From a virus: 51,489 nucleotides of DNA. Location: the IMG/VR virus record IMGVR_UViG_3300042691_025598, positions 1 through 51,489 of that record. One strand, given 5' to 3'. Made by a program: the position numbers and the translations under genes. Positions 27,893 to 38,130 of this stretch are shown here, piece by piece (positions within the stretch are counted from its first letter, which is position 1; each line of letters opens with the position of its first letter). The notes beneath the pieces are model-generated. The model was not told the DNA's origin. It was given only the letters and a program-made list of their open reading frames with translations, and made no database searches.

Positions 27893-29656
27893 ATGGGTAT
27901 TGACGATAGCACAAAAATAGTTCTTGGGAGTAAAAGATTTCAAAACGCAGTTGATGTTGATTCATCAGAAAAGCTACCATTATATCAAACTACTAAAGAA
28001 GTTGTTGAATACGAAAGAACCATTGACGTAAACCTGTTTCAAGTATTTGATGATGAAAGACAAGCTTCAAATATTTTTAGACCTGTAAGTAAATATGTTT
28101 TTTTATTTAAAAACTCGTTTCCTGGAGTCACACAATATCAACCATATATTGATTATTTATATTACTTAAATTTAGACCAAACAGTGGAACAAATTGCTTG
28201 TGGCGCAACATCTTCAGTATCTTGGAGTGGATTCCCGCAATATACAGAATTTGATTTTATTAGAAATGATAATGATAAAAATGGCTACACCACTGGCAGT
28301 CCAAATCATCAACAATTTGTAAATAAAAGTGCTACAACATACAACTGGAAACATTATGTTAGTTATCCATTTGAAAATGATCCAAACAAAAATATGTTTG
28401 CTGAAGATGATAAAACGTTTGCTAGCTGGAATTGGATTGCACAAGACGGTATTCCATTTGTTATAACATCAAATTCTAATAGTATTATAGAATTTAGATG
28501 TCCAATGCCTCACGGATTAAATAATGGTGAGTATGTACAATTATCACTTACTTATAATGGTGAAAATATTTTCGCAATTAATTCACTTGGTAATGGAACA
28601 GCAGGAAGTGAAGGTAATTATTTTAACGTATACAATGTTGGATATTTGGGAACAACTTTTAATGTTGGAAACATCGGATATCTAAAAAGAGTTTTAAATC
28701 CAGACAGTTCTGGTGAGACAACATCAAAATATTATGTAAGACGAAATAAAATAATTACAAACCCAGAAGACGCAGTTCTTGTAAAGACAGCTTTTGAAAA
28801 CAATGTTTTTAATTTAAAAACACAATACGAAAAACCAATTTATTATGGTAATCCACCAACACTTGCAACACCAACAAGTCTACCTAGAACATCAATATTA
28901 GAAGGTAGTCAAACGTATACACTATCATTTAATGTTGACATAGATACTACAAACCTTATTGATAATCAAAAAAGGCCAATAACTGAACTTTTCTTTACAA
29001 GTATTTGGAAAGGATATTGGGGCTGGACAAATAAATTAAAACAAGGATATTATTTTAATACAAAACAAATATTTGGATTACCAAGTGTTTGGTGGGACTT
29101 GAGTAATACATTTTCAGATACCAATATACCAACACAACAATACAACTCAAATATTGGGATTGGACCTTTCACATATATTTCAGATTTAACTAGTGGTGAT
29201 ACAATTGACGGTGATTTTTGTGAGTGGAACGATTACGAGCAAACCGAAAGAGTAATTTCAAAACAGGTACATAAAATCACATTTAATCAAACTTATTTTA
29301 CACAAAATTTAGACACATCACCAACAAATACATTTGGTTATTACTACTATCCACATAACTCAATAACAATAAAGACATTTTCACCATACGTTGAAGAGGG
29401 GCCGGCAGATGTAAATATTGTTGGTATACCAAACTATGCCTTTTTCTCTAATGCATCAAATAGTTTTAGATGGAGGGATATTTATCCATTTGGGTATATT
29501 GATAATGAAAATGTTGGTGTTGATTATCCATTCACAAATGGTAAACATTATCCATATGATAATATAATTTTTAGATTATTTCCGGACAACTATCAAGGTA
29601 TCGGACAAAATCTAGGCGATTTAATTGTAGATCCTACGACAGATGAGTGTGAGTAA
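27893..29656 (+). CDS. Virion structural protein, unknown
   Basis: 587 residues, aromatic-rich (many Tyr, Phe, Trp, Asn) and beta-like throughout, typical of phage tail or baseplate periphery proteins. It has no recognised domain, membrane helix or catalytic motif. It begins two bases after the 2005-residue gene and overlaps the next by 14 nt, so it is in the same transcription and translation unit. The C-terminus is short and acidic (TTDECE). A baseplate-peripheral or short-fibre attachment role is inferred only from position. Confidence 0.6.
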   Translation: MGIDDSTKIVLGSKRFQNAVDVDSSEKLPLYQTTKEVVEYERTIDVNLFQVFDDERQASNIFRPVSKYVFLFKNSFPGVTQYQPYIDYLYYLNLDQTVEQIACGATSSVSWSGFPQYTEFDFIRNDNDKNGYTTGSPNHQQFVNKSATTYNWKHYVSYPFENDPNKNMFAEDDKTFASWNWIAQDGIPFVITSNSNSIIEFRCPMPHGLNNGEYVQLSLTYNGENIFAINSLGNGTAGSEGNYFNVYNVGYLGTTFNVGNIGYLKRVLNPDSSGETTSKYYVRRNKIITNPEDAVLVKTAFENNVFNLKTQYEKPIYYGNPPTLATPTSLPRTSILEGSQTYTLSFNVDIDTTNLIDNQKRPITELFFTSIWKGYWGWTNKLKQGYYFNTKQIFGLPSVWWDLSNTFSDTNIPTQQYNSNIGIGPFTYISDLTSGDTIDGDFCEWNDYEQTERVISKQVHKITFNQTYFTQNLDTSPTNTFGYYYYPHNSITIKTFSPYVEEGPADVNIVGIPNYAFFSNASNSFRWRDIYPFGYIDNENVGVDYPFTNGKHYPYDNIIFRLFPDNYQGIGQNLGDLIVDPTTDECE

Positions 29657-30455
29657 ATATAAAATAAGACTAAACAGCCTTGACAAGGAACTAGACATCC
29701 CAATTGAAATGAAATGGGATTTTCTTGAACGAGATCAAGCAATTGACCAATATCAACAGACGGTTCTTGAAGATGTTATTGGACCCCCTGTTGATTTTGA
29801 GTTAACTAGATTCCCACATCAAGAGTATTATTCAAATATTACTAATTCATTTCTTACTAAAGTAAATTATGAGTTTTATTTTTTTGATACCGGAGACACA
29901 ATAGCAAATACAACATCCTGGTATAATAGTTACGAATATGCTGGATTTACAGAAAAAGAAATCTATAGTTACATAAAACCTTTCACTAAATCTTTTTTTA
30001 AACTAGATTTTTATGATACAAGAAGTGAAACATCACAAAAAAACTATTTTACAATAATATTACCAGTACAACAAGGTGATTTTGATACTGTAACAATATC
30101 AACATTTTTAACAAATGTTAAAATAAGGAAACCAAAATATGGACTTGATTACGTTGGGGATAAAGAGGGATTTTTCATTTATTGGCTTAGAGAAACTGAC
30201 TATATAGATTTGGATGAATTTTATATGAGTGCAAAGTTTTTTAATGCTAGACAAGGAAGTTTTATTAGAATGATGAATGTCCCACAGTCAACTTTAGCTG
30301 GTAATTACTATACATTTAATAGTGAAGATTATTTTTATTACAAAGTAAAATTAGATTACACTAGTAGAAATTATGAAATCTTATCAACCTCAACCGGAGA
30401 TAGAGTTGGGACAGATATAAACCCAATACTTTGGTATGAATATGTAAATCCGTAA
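29643..30455 (+). CDS. Virion structural protein, unknown
   Basis: 270 residues, unrecognised. The first 60 residues are helical and polar (NSLDKELDIPIEMKWDFLER); the rest alternates short aromatic beta strands. It starts within the preceding gene (14-nt overlap) and its stop overlaps the following start (TAATG), which is tight coupling of the kind used for proteins made in fixed ratio. No signal peptide, coiled coil or catalytic residues are visible. It is probably a baseplate or tail-tip component. Confidence 0.58.
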   Translation: MSVSKYKIRLNSLDKELDIPIEMKWDFLERDQAIDQYQQTVLEDVIGPPVDFELTRFPHQEYYSNITNSFLTKVNYEFYFFDTGDTIANTTSWYNSYEYAGFTEKEIYSYIKPFTKSFFKLDFYDTRSETSQKNYFTIILPVQQGDFDTVTISTFLTNVKIRKPKYGLDYVGDKEGFFIYWLRETDYIDLDEFYMSAKFFNARQGSFIRMMNVPQSTLAGNYYTFNSEDYFYYKVKLDYTSRNYEILSTSTGDRVGTDINPILWYEYVNP

Positions 30456-31627
30456 TGCAAGACCAACGATACTATTTTAAAATATCACCAGAGAACATTA
30501 TAGGTGACCTTGTTAGTTTTCCATATACAGGACAGACAGATATTTCTGTTCTGATAGATCCTTGTTGTCCAATAACATCAACAACTATAAATCAAATAAC
30601 AGGAACAACTGGGGTTTACTTACCAATGTCCGTAGTTTTAAGTGGTGGTACAAATGGTGAATCTCTACTTTCTTGTCTTACAGTTCCTCTATTATTTACT
30701 GAAAATATAAATGATTTAGGTTATTACACACCTTTTGATGGTGCAATATATCAAAAGGATGTTATGACAAATTTTATTTATTCGGCAAACACTTTAAATC
30801 CATACGATGTGATATTTCTTAACACATCAGAAACTGAGTATTTAAAATTTTTATCGTTTAATGTGTTTGTCCTTGATTGGGGCGATGGTAGCCCAACACA
30901 AAATGTTTCTACTTCCGGACCACTAACTCACATATACCCAACACAAAATAGTTCGTATGAAATTACATTAACAAGTTATTCACCTTGGGGTGTATCAATT
31001 GTTAAAAAAGAAATAACCCTTCCATACACTGGTATTACAATATCAAACCCAAATGGAACTGCTTATTTTACACCGGTTGGTTGTAACTGGACTGGAACAC
31101 CAATAAGTTATGATTATATATTTACTGGAGATTCAAATACGACCATTACAGACTATGACTCAAGTGGGTATACAACAACACCATTCACCGTAACGGGATA
31201 TACAAAAAGTTCAATAAATGATTTAAAACAATACGGACCAAAGATTAACTTATTTGGTGGTAAATTTAAATTAAATGTTCCAGTAACTGGGGGTACCGGG
31301 GTTCAAGGAATGGTAATTGGCCCAGATCCCACAAACACATATACTGCATATACAATTAATGACATTCTATACCTTGACTTCAATGACGGAACAACGGTAT
31401 ATTCTGTACAATCATATGGGCTTGTGAGTAGTGATTATATTTTGACGGCAATTACTAAAAACGAAGCGTTACTTAATGTTATTGACGAACCACAAATACA
31501 ATCAAATTTATTTATGGAAAGAGGTAAGATATCCGGACTTGAGTCAATACAAAGACTTGGTGAAGTAGATAATTTGGGGGATATAAGTAAATATGGATAT
31601 GGATACTTTAAAGTTAAAAAAGATTAA
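30455..31627 (+). CDS. Virion protein with PKD-like domain
   Basis: 390 residues. Residues about 134-190 read as a PKD/Ig-like domain: VFVLDWGDGSP, a loop, then LTHIYPTQNSSYEITLTSY, the 'WDFGDG...t...HtY...G.Y.VtLt' pattern with WGDG in place of FGDG. The N-terminal 130 residues and the C-terminal part (beta-rich, Gly-rich) are unassigned. PKD domains mediate protein or carbohydrate contacts on cell surfaces, so this may be an adhesive tail part. It shares TAATG with the preceding gene and ends 45 nt before the next unit. Confidence 0.65.
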   Translation: MQDQRYYFKISPENIIGDLVSFPYTGQTDISVLIDPCCPITSTTINQITGTTGVYLPMSVVLSGGTNGESLLSCLTVPLLFTENINDLGYYTPFDGAIYQKDVMTNFIYSANTLNPYDVIFLNTSETEYLKFLSFNVFVLDWGDGSPTQNVSTSGPLTHIYPTQNSSYEITLTSYSPWGVSIVKKEITLPYTGITISNPNGTAYFTPVGCNWTGTPISYDYIFTGDSNTTITDYDSSGYTTTPFTVTGYTKSSINDLKQYGPKINLFGGKFKLNVPVTGGTGVQGMVIGPDPTNTYTAYTINDILYLDFNDGTTVYSVQSYGLVSSDYILTAITKNEALLNVIDEPQIQSNLFMERGKISGLESIQRLGEVDNLGDISKYGYGYFKVKKD

Positions 31628-31633
31628 CTACAC

Positions 31634-31640
31634 TATTTAT
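31634..31640 (+). promoter_or_regulatory. Candidate late promoter TATTTAT
   Basis: TATTTAT, continuing as TATTTATAAAAAG, seven bases after the preceding stop and 32 nt before the ATG at 31673. It would open the unit 31673-38099. Confidence 0.42.
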
Positions 31641-31672
31641 AAAAAGATAAACAAAAGTAAAAACTAAACAAT

Positions 31673-32581
31673 ATGGCCACGGGAACATATGGAACCATAA
31701 GACCAGCAGATGTATCACCAGAAGATGTTGATATAATACTAAATTATACACCATCAAGAGACGATACAAATAATTTTTTGTTAACAAAACTTGACGCAAA
31801 AAATGTGCTAAGACCATATTTCCATAATACAAATACCGGAGGAAACAATGGTGTTGAAATTCTTGGTGGTTTATATAATTTAAAATTACCCGCTGATGTT
31901 TTTAATAAACTTGGAATATATACACTTTATATTAGACCGGCAGAAATTAGAACAAAAATTACAGATTGTGGTGTTTTATCAGCACTACCAAATGTTAAAG
32001 GAATTGTAATTGATATTACAAATGTACCAACACAATTTAAAAATAAATTCGTTAACCAGGGACTTGTTGGTTTTAGAGTTGAGTATTTAAATGATAATGG
32101 TACAAAAATTCCTAATTTCTTTAGATTAATTACCTCATCATTTTATTGTGAACCAATTTATCAAAATTTAACAAATACATCACAAAAAGTTATTAGATAT
32201 AGATATGTTGAAAACGCAACAAATTTAATTTTTTGTACATTATCACCATCAACATCACCAACAAACAAACCAAGCGCAACACCATTTATTGGACAACCAA
32301 ACCAGAATATCATAATAACAAACACATTCTTCAATCCAATAACAACGGAGATTGAAATAGTTGATCAAGATATCTCAACACTTGCAATTGCACTTTATGG
32401 TAATCAAACCAAGTCAATTGATGATGGTATTTATACAATCTACGATACACAAAATAACATATATAAACAATACAATTTATATGAAATTCGTGATCAATTT
32501 AATTCACTTCTTTATGAGGTTAGACAGGATCGTGGAACAAATATAGATTTTAGTAAAGCTTTTAATAATATTACTGGATAA
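31673..32581 (+). CDS. Virion structural protein, unknown
   Basis: 302 residues. The N-terminal ~190 residues are a beta-rich domain (PADVFNKLGIYTLYIRPAEI, then NVKGIVIDITN). A Ser/Thr/Pro linker (LSPSTSPTNKPSATPF) follows at about 197-212, then a C-terminal domain of about 90 residues. The linker resembles shorter versions of the Pro/Thr spacers in the adhesin proteins downstream. Its stop overlaps the next start (TAATG). No family was recognised; position suggests a baseplate protein that connects to the 999-residue gpI-like protein. Confidence 0.58.
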   Translation: MATGTYGTIRPADVSPEDVDIILNYTPSRDDTNNFLLTKLDAKNVLRPYFHNTNTGGNNGVEILGGLYNLKLPADVFNKLGIYTLYIRPAEIRTKITDCGVLSALPNVKGIVIDITNVPTQFKNKFVNQGLVGFRVEYLNDNGTKIPNFFRLITSSFYCEPIYQNLTNTSQKVIRYRYVENATNLIFCTLSPSTSPTNKPSATPFIGQPNQNIIITNTFFNPITTEIEIVDQDISTLAIALYGNQTKSIDDGIYTIYDTQNNIYKQYNLYEIRDQFNSLLYEVRQDRGTNIDFSKAFNNITG

Positions 32582-35580
32582 TGTCAAATAAATTTACTTG
32601 TCCACCACAAGCATCAGGTCAAGGCTCATTTTCTGATAACTTAGTCGGCTTTCAATTAGTTGATGGAGGAGGTTTTACACAAGGAAATTTTCAGTTCACA
32701 TCTTCATTATCTGAAAAACAAGATAGAAACTTTGAAATAGGTTCATTCTCGGACCCAATCTCACTTGACACAATGAATCTATCAAATGATTTGCAGTCAA
32801 GAATGATTGTTGCAAATAATTTTCAGATATACCCAAATTATGATTTAAGTGAAATTACAAACACAACAATTTATGGGTCGCTTAAATTAAGATTCTCAAA
32901 CTCAATACAAAGGATAATTAATTATTTTCCAGCGGCATTAGAGGTTAATAAATTTAGACCTGGTTATGTTGAGGGTAACACAGCACAAAATATTATATAC
33001 GATTCAGTAGATAATGAAACAGAACTTGAAATTCTACTAGACGCTATTAGTAATCCTTTTGGAATTGACTTTACAACAAACGCTGATAAAAATACTCAAG
33101 CATCTGAAATATACGTTTCAGACTTGAGGAATATGAAAAAAAATTATAACTATTACTCAATTTATTTAAACGAGGTTGAATACCCAATAAATGATATTGT
33201 ACCAACAACACCATCAAGCACTATATTAAAAGTATATGTTGCTGGAAATCCATTTTCTGGGTTATCAACAACTGATGTTAATTTTATTGTAAGACCAAAC
33301 GAAATAAATGTTAATAAAGTTTTTAATGATAATTTTGATAACATTGAAAATTTTCTCCTTAATAGATCTATAAGACCAAAATATACTGCATATTTTGAAG
33401 TACCGGAACTACAAGAAGATGGGACATATAAATTCAAATATACAACAGTTACATTCCCAATAGATGGTGTTTGGAATCTTGATATAAGAACTTCAGCATT
33501 TGATTTATATCTTGCGGAAATAAATAAGTTTACCGTAAATTTTGATGAGTATAAAACTAATTTGATTTCAAGGTTTTTAACAACACCATCATTAAAAGAA
33601 TTTGATGTTCTTGACAAGAAGGTGGAAAAAATGTTACAAATCTACGGAAGAAGTTTTGATAATACAAAAAAATTCATTGATGCGTTAAGTATGATGAATT
33701 CTGTAAATTATAATGTACAAAACGACATTCCATCACAATTATTAAAAAATTTAGCACAGACACTTGGGTGGAGTACAAATATCTCACCAATCACTGAAAC
33801 CGAATTATTAGATACAATTTTTAAACCGGCAAAAAGTGATTTTAGTGGCGTTCCAGTTGGACAAACACCAGAAGAATTGAATTACCAATATTATAGAAAT
33901 TTGGTTTTGAATTCGGCGTTTCTATTTAAATCAAAAGGAACAAGAAAATCTATTGAAATTCTTTTAAGACTTATTGGAGCTCCAGATTTTTTAGTTGATT
34001 TTAATGAGTATATATATACCGCAGACCAAAGAATTAATTTAGCGGATTTTGGTAGACAATACGTTCAGATATCTGGAGGAACCTATGTCCAACAAACACC
34101 AGTGTTAGATTCGGCAGATGTTTACTCAATTATGGGGGTTCAATATAGTGGTGTGACATATAGTACAACAACAACTGATATTAGCATTACGGAAAGTGAG
34201 TACCCAATTGATAATATTGGATGTCCTAGTACACCAGTTGACAGCGAGTCATACTACTTCCAAATTGGAGGGGGTTGGTTTGAATCAACACCTCAACATA
34301 GAATGCCTGAACAAGTTGACATTACAACAAGTGTCTTTACTGGGTCAAATCCAGACTATCAGACAACATTACTTCCATTTAATTATGGTGAAGAATATCT
34401 TGACAGATATAGAAACTTCCCATATATGGATCTTGGTTTCAGATTAAGAAGAACAATTGATAACAACAAAAGCTGGACCGATACTGAAAAGAATTTAAGA
34501 GTAAATTCTGATGGAGGATTCAATGCTTACTACTATGTTGGTGAAGAATGTTTAGTTCTAAATGTTAAAAATGTTGACGTAATGTTAAATCCTAGTTTTG
34601 GGTTATTATATGATGTTTATACAATGTCAAGAACATATAATTACCCAATTCCAAATGAGGGACTTAACTACGTACAACCAACTTATTGTAATCCAGACCC
34701 AATAAGTAACTACCCAAGAAGAGGAGGGATTGATTGGACAGAAATTAACCCAAAACCAAAAGAAAAGACATTTTTTGAATTTGCACAGACTTTTTGGAGA
34801 AATATGATAAATGTAAGAAATAGACAATTTATCACAGATGGAAAAACCGGTGGATACCCAACATTACAATCAATATATTGGAAGTACCTTGAGTCGGGAC
34901 AAGCAATAAATGTACCAAATGATAATTTTACATATCAGACAATGATTGACTATGTAAATGGTCTTGGAACATATTGGGTAAGACTTATTGAACAAATGGT
35001 TCCAGCAACAACAATCTGGAACACAGGAGTACGACTTGAAAATTCAATATTTCATAGACAAAAATTTGTTTGGCGTAGACAATTTGGTTGTAAAATTGTT
35101 CCGGTTCCTTGTAACCCTTGTGAACTTACAACACAGTTATTCGCTTACGATTGTCCTTTACAAGAATTAAATTGCGGTCTTTATCCTTGGAATTCATCAA
35201 ATGCTATGGTTGAATCGTTTGGCGGGGCCTTGGCTGTTGTTTTAAATAATTATTTAGAATCAAATAGTATACCACCAGATGTTTGTTTATTAAATACACT
35301 TGATGTTAATTGGTATGCAGAAATAAAATTAAATGGTGTAACACTTACAACAGAGTTTGTTACAAATACATTTGGATATACCAGTCAACCAACAAACGAA
35401 GAGTGGATTATAGCAATATCAACAGCACTTGATAATTTAGAAACAAGTGGGATTTATTATTTTATTGATTTAGATCGTGAAGTTGTTACAATTTATAATA
35501 ATAATTGTGTCCCATATGATAAATTTGATGTTTTTGAAATAAATCTTGGAATAAACTTTAATATTTTGTGTAATCAATAA
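32581..35580 (+). CDS. Tail/baseplate protein with P2 gpI-like segment
   Basis: 999 residues. Residues about 340-470 carry helices seen in tail protein I (P2 gpI): YGRSFDNTKKFIDALSMMN, LLKNLAQTLGW and SKGTRKSIEILLRLIGAPDF, a combination in which 'kGT...ie.lLrl.G' is the most telling. GpI links the wedge to tail fibres in P2-like phages. The flanking regions are beta-rich and aromatic; a Cys-rich patch (VPVPCNPCELTTQLFAYDC) lies near residue 840. The gene shares TAATG with both neighbours, including the SprB-repeat protein downstream, which fits a fibre-attachment role. Confidence 0.6.
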   Translation: MSNKFTCPPQASGQGSFSDNLVGFQLVDGGGFTQGNFQFTSSLSEKQDRNFEIGSFSDPISLDTMNLSNDLQSRMIVANNFQIYPNYDLSEITNTTIYGSLKLRFSNSIQRIINYFPAALEVNKFRPGYVEGNTAQNIIYDSVDNETELEILLDAISNPFGIDFTTNADKNTQASEIYVSDLRNMKKNYNYYSIYLNEVEYPINDIVPTTPSSTILKVYVAGNPFSGLSTTDVNFIVRPNEINVNKVFNDNFDNIENFLLNRSIRPKYTAYFEVPELQEDGTYKFKYTTVTFPIDGVWNLDIRTSAFDLYLAEINKFTVNFDEYKTNLISRFLTTPSLKEFDVLDKKVEKMLQIYGRSFDNTKKFIDALSMMNSVNYNVQNDIPSQLLKNLAQTLGWSTNISPITETELLDTIFKPAKSDFSGVPVGQTPEELNYQYYRNLVLNSAFLFKSKGTRKSIEILLRLIGAPDFLVDFNEYIYTADQRINLADFGRQYVQISGGTYVQQTPVLDSADVYSIMGVQYSGVTYSTTTTDISITESEYPIDNIGCPSTPVDSESYYFQIGGGWFESTPQHRMPEQVDITTSVFTGSNPDYQTTLLPFNYGEEYLDRYRNFPYMDLGFRLRRTIDNNKSWTDTEKNLRVNSDGGFNAYYYVGEECLVLNVKNVDVMLNPSFGLLYDVYTMSRTYNYPIPNEGLNYVQPTYCNPDPISNYPRRGGIDWTEINPKPKEKTFFEFAQTFWRNMINVRNRQFITDGKTGGYPTLQSIYWKYLESGQAINVPNDNFTYQTMIDYVNGLGTYWVRLIEQMVPATTIWNTGVRLENSIFHRQKFVWRRQFGCKIVPVPCNPCELTTQLFAYDCPLQELNCGLYPWNSSNAMVESFGGALAVVLNNYLESNSIPPDVCLLNTLDVNWYAEIKLNGVTLTTEFVTNTFGYTSQPTNEEWIIAISTALDNLETSGIYYFIDLDREVVTIYNNNCVPYDKFDVFEINLGINFNILCNQ

Positions 35581-37784
35581 TGTCAATTACTTTAATAAAC
35601 ATATCATTAACTGGGGATTGCTCTTTTACGAGTAGCGGTGCGATTGACCTTTTATTTACCGGTAATACACCTGGGTGGGCGGTTTATGAAGGACCAACAA
35701 CAACTGGATTATTACCTTCTTCAGCATATACATCAACTGATTATACTCTTTATCAAACCAGTGGATTACCACCTGGTGAATATTTTTTAACTATAGTTGA
35801 CGCCTCAACTTATGATATTGTTGTACCATTTTATATATCATCAGGAACCTCAGTAAGTATTGATGCTGAAGGTACAACTTGTAATCTAACAAACGGGTCA
35901 ATAACTGGAACAACACCAAGTTCATATGGTGCTATAACACTTAATTTATATGATTTTTCAGATAATCTCATATCTGTAGGGCCAGTAATTCCTGGTGAAA
36001 ATAGTTATGTTTTCACTAACTTATTGCCAAATACATATTATATAATTGGTGATGATGGAGGTGGTTGCTCTGGTAAAAGTGCTTCTGTAATTGTAAAATC
36101 GTCAACAACTTTTGACTATGGTGCCTATATTGTAAACGACTCAAGTTGTATATCAACTGAAGGTCAGGGTAAAATTTTTATAACCGGACTTACAACACCT
36201 ACAAGTGCCTACACAATAGATTGGTTAAGTAATGTAAATGGTCAAACCGGAACGACAATTACTGGTTTAACACAAGGATTGTATTCCGTTAAAGTTACAA
36301 ACACAAATGGATGTGAAGTTACAAAAGCATTCCAAGTAAATAAAGTACCAAATGTTGGTATTGGGTCACTACTTGTAACACAACCACCATCTTGTTTTTT
36401 AGGTGACGGAGAGGTCACCGTTATAGTAACCGGTGGAACGGCACCATATTTTTACTATGGGTCAAACGGAGCATCATATGTTGATTTTGCAACATCTTAC
36501 ACTTTTACAGGTCTTTCTGGTGGATTTTTTGAAGTCACAATAACTGACGCCGGACTATGTACCGACACTAAATCAACAACACTTGTAACGCCAAACTCAT
36601 TTAATAATGTTACAATATCAACAACAAATTCAAATTGTAGTAACAACAATGGTAGTATAGGGGTTAATATTGGTGCAGGAACCCCAGGAACATATTCATA
36701 TACATTATCAGGATCAAATGGAAGTTTTAGTATGATACCAAATGGTAGTTTATCTGAAACATTTTTAAATGTATCAAGCGGTAATTACATTATTACAATA
36801 GATAAAGGTGGGTGTGTTTATAGTGGAACAACATCGGTAAACAATGTTGATAAGTTTACAATAAGTGCGATTACAATTGACACAACATTTGGTTTAAATA
36901 ATGGAGAAATAAGTACATCAATATCAACTGGGGCAACACTCCCAGTTTCATATAAACTTACAGGACCATCACCATCACTTGTAAACGTAACTCAAAACAT
37001 TGGATATTTCCAAAATCTAGCCCCTGGGACTTACACACTAGAGGTTACCGATAATGATTTACTTCCTTGTACACAAACAAAAACTTTATTTATTGCACCA
37101 TCAAGTTGTGTTGATTATATATACACAACAATAAGTCCAGCATTAGGTAATGATGGTAGGATTGATATTTATATAACAGATGGTACACCACCATTTACAA
37201 TTAGTTGGAATCCAGTAATAACCGGACAAACTGGAACAACAGTGACAGGACTTACATCTGGAACATATGAACTTACAATAACAGATGGTGGTGGGTGCTT
37301 TAAAACAACGTCCATTTTATTAAATGGGACAAAGCTGTTCTCAAGTTACGAGATTTTCAATATATGTGAAAGTTATTTTGAAAACACCAAAGCACTAGCA
37401 AAAAGAGGAATACTTCAAATGTATAGCGAAGGGTTTTATGATTTAACTAGTGGTGATACAAATTGTATTGTAACCGGTGCTACATTTACAGCTCAGGCAG
37501 TTGTTGGATCCGAGATTAAAGAAGAATTGTTCTACACATCAACAGCACTTAATGATTACCCAACAGATTATTTATGGTCCGAAACTGTAAAATCTTTATT
37601 TAATCAATTTAACGGAATTGGTGATATAATTATTGATTTTGAAAACAATACAATCAAACTAACAAATGATTGTGAAGAAATACAAAAAAATTGCTCAACA
37701 CAAAAATATAATTTATTAAATGATGAAAATATAAAATTAAATCTAATAATAGATTATAATATTGCCTGTGTCGCATGTACCTAA
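35580..37784 (+). CDS. Tail adhesin with SprB-type repeats
   Basis: 734 residues. About seven tandem ~70-residue modules fill residues 1-590. The clearest (about 510-580) has DGTPPFTISW, then TTVTGLTSGTYELTITDGGGC, which is the SprB repeat signature ('GG..PytysWs.G.t...i.gL.aGtY.VtVtD..GC'). Each module ends near a Cys. A non-repeat C-terminal domain (590-734) is more helical (NICESYFENTKALAKRGILQ) and may anchor or trimerise the fibre. SprB repeats are known from Flavobacterium gliding adhesins and other Bacteroidota surface proteins. The gene follows the gpI-like gene with TAATG overlap, so it is probably a receptor-binding or tail-surface protein. Confidence 0.78.
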   Translation: MSITLINISLTGDCSFTSSGAIDLLFTGNTPGWAVYEGPTTTGLLPSSAYTSTDYTLYQTSGLPPGEYFLTIVDASTYDIVVPFYISSGTSVSIDAEGTTCNLTNGSITGTTPSSYGAITLNLYDFSDNLISVGPVIPGENSYVFTNLLPNTYYIIGDDGGGCSGKSASVIVKSSTTFDYGAYIVNDSSCISTEGQGKIFITGLTTPTSAYTIDWLSNVNGQTGTTITGLTQGLYSVKVTNTNGCEVTKAFQVNKVPNVGIGSLLVTQPPSCFLGDGEVTVIVTGGTAPYFYYGSNGASYVDFATSYTFTGLSGGFFEVTITDAGLCTDTKSTTLVTPNSFNNVTISTTNSNCSNNNGSIGVNIGAGTPGTYSYTLSGSNGSFSMIPNGSLSETFLNVSSGNYIITIDKGGCVYSGTTSVNNVDKFTISAITIDTTFGLNNGEISTSISTGATLPVSYKLTGPSPSLVNVTQNIGYFQNLAPGTYTLEVTDNDLLPCTQTKTLFIAPSSCVDYIYTTISPALGNDGRIDIYITDGTPPFTISWNPVITGQTGTTVTGLTSGTYELTITDGGGCFKTTSILLNGTKLFSSYEIFNICESYFENTKALAKRGILQMYSEGFYDLTSGDTNCIVTGATFTAQAVVGSEIKEELFYTSTALNDYPTDYLWSETVKSLFNQFNGIGDIIIDFENNTIKLTNDCEEIQKNCSTQKYNLLNDENIKLNLIIDYNIACVACT

Positions 37785-37796
37785 TACATAAAAATA

Positions 37797-38099
37797 ATGA
37801 CACAACTAATAATTAATAATATTACAACCGGAACATTAGTACCACCATTTAGTGGATATGTGTGTACGGTTTATAATGTAGGGTGTGTATATGTTGGGCA
37901 AATAACTACAACACCAGTCACAATTACTTTACCACCAGCATTTAATATGGCTCCGGCCATTGGCTTTAAACTAATTGATAGTACTGGTTGTGAAAAATTC
38001 GGAGTACTTCCTTGTATAGATATTCCACCAGAAGAAAAACAATTCCAAGACGGGGATGATTTTTATTTTATGGATTGGGAGATATTCCAGTTCCAATAA
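37797..38099 (+). CDS. Small beta-sandwich-like tail protein
   Basis: 100 residues. The core has LIINNITTGTLVPPFSGYVC, then CVYVGQI, TPVTITLPP and IGFKLIDSTGC. The same core is found in the 73-residue minus-strand protein at 48673-48894 (ITINSITG..., CVYVNTI, YTFTVPL, YNVRVIDDIDC), so the two are paralogues. This copy adds a 30-residue acidic tail with aromatic residues (FYFMDWEIFQFQ). It starts 12 nt after the SprB-repeat gene and ends that unit. It is probably a tail-tip adhesin or adaptor; no named family. Confidence 0.62.
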   Translation: MTQLIINNITTGTLVPPFSGYVCTVYNVGCVYVGQITTTPVTITLPPAFNMAPAIGFKLIDSTGCEKFGVLPCIDIPPEEKQFQDGDDFYFMDWEIFQFQ

Positions 38100-38111
38100 T
38101 AAATTTTATTG

Positions 38112-38123
38112 TATTTATAAATA
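38112..38123 (+). promoter_or_regulatory. Candidate late promoter, palindromic TATTTATAAATA
   Basis: The second perfect copy of the 12-bp palindrome found at 9693, ending 7 nt before the fibre-gene ATG. It contains the T4 late core TATAAATA. Confidence 0.5.
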
Positions 38124-38130
38124 AAAAAAT

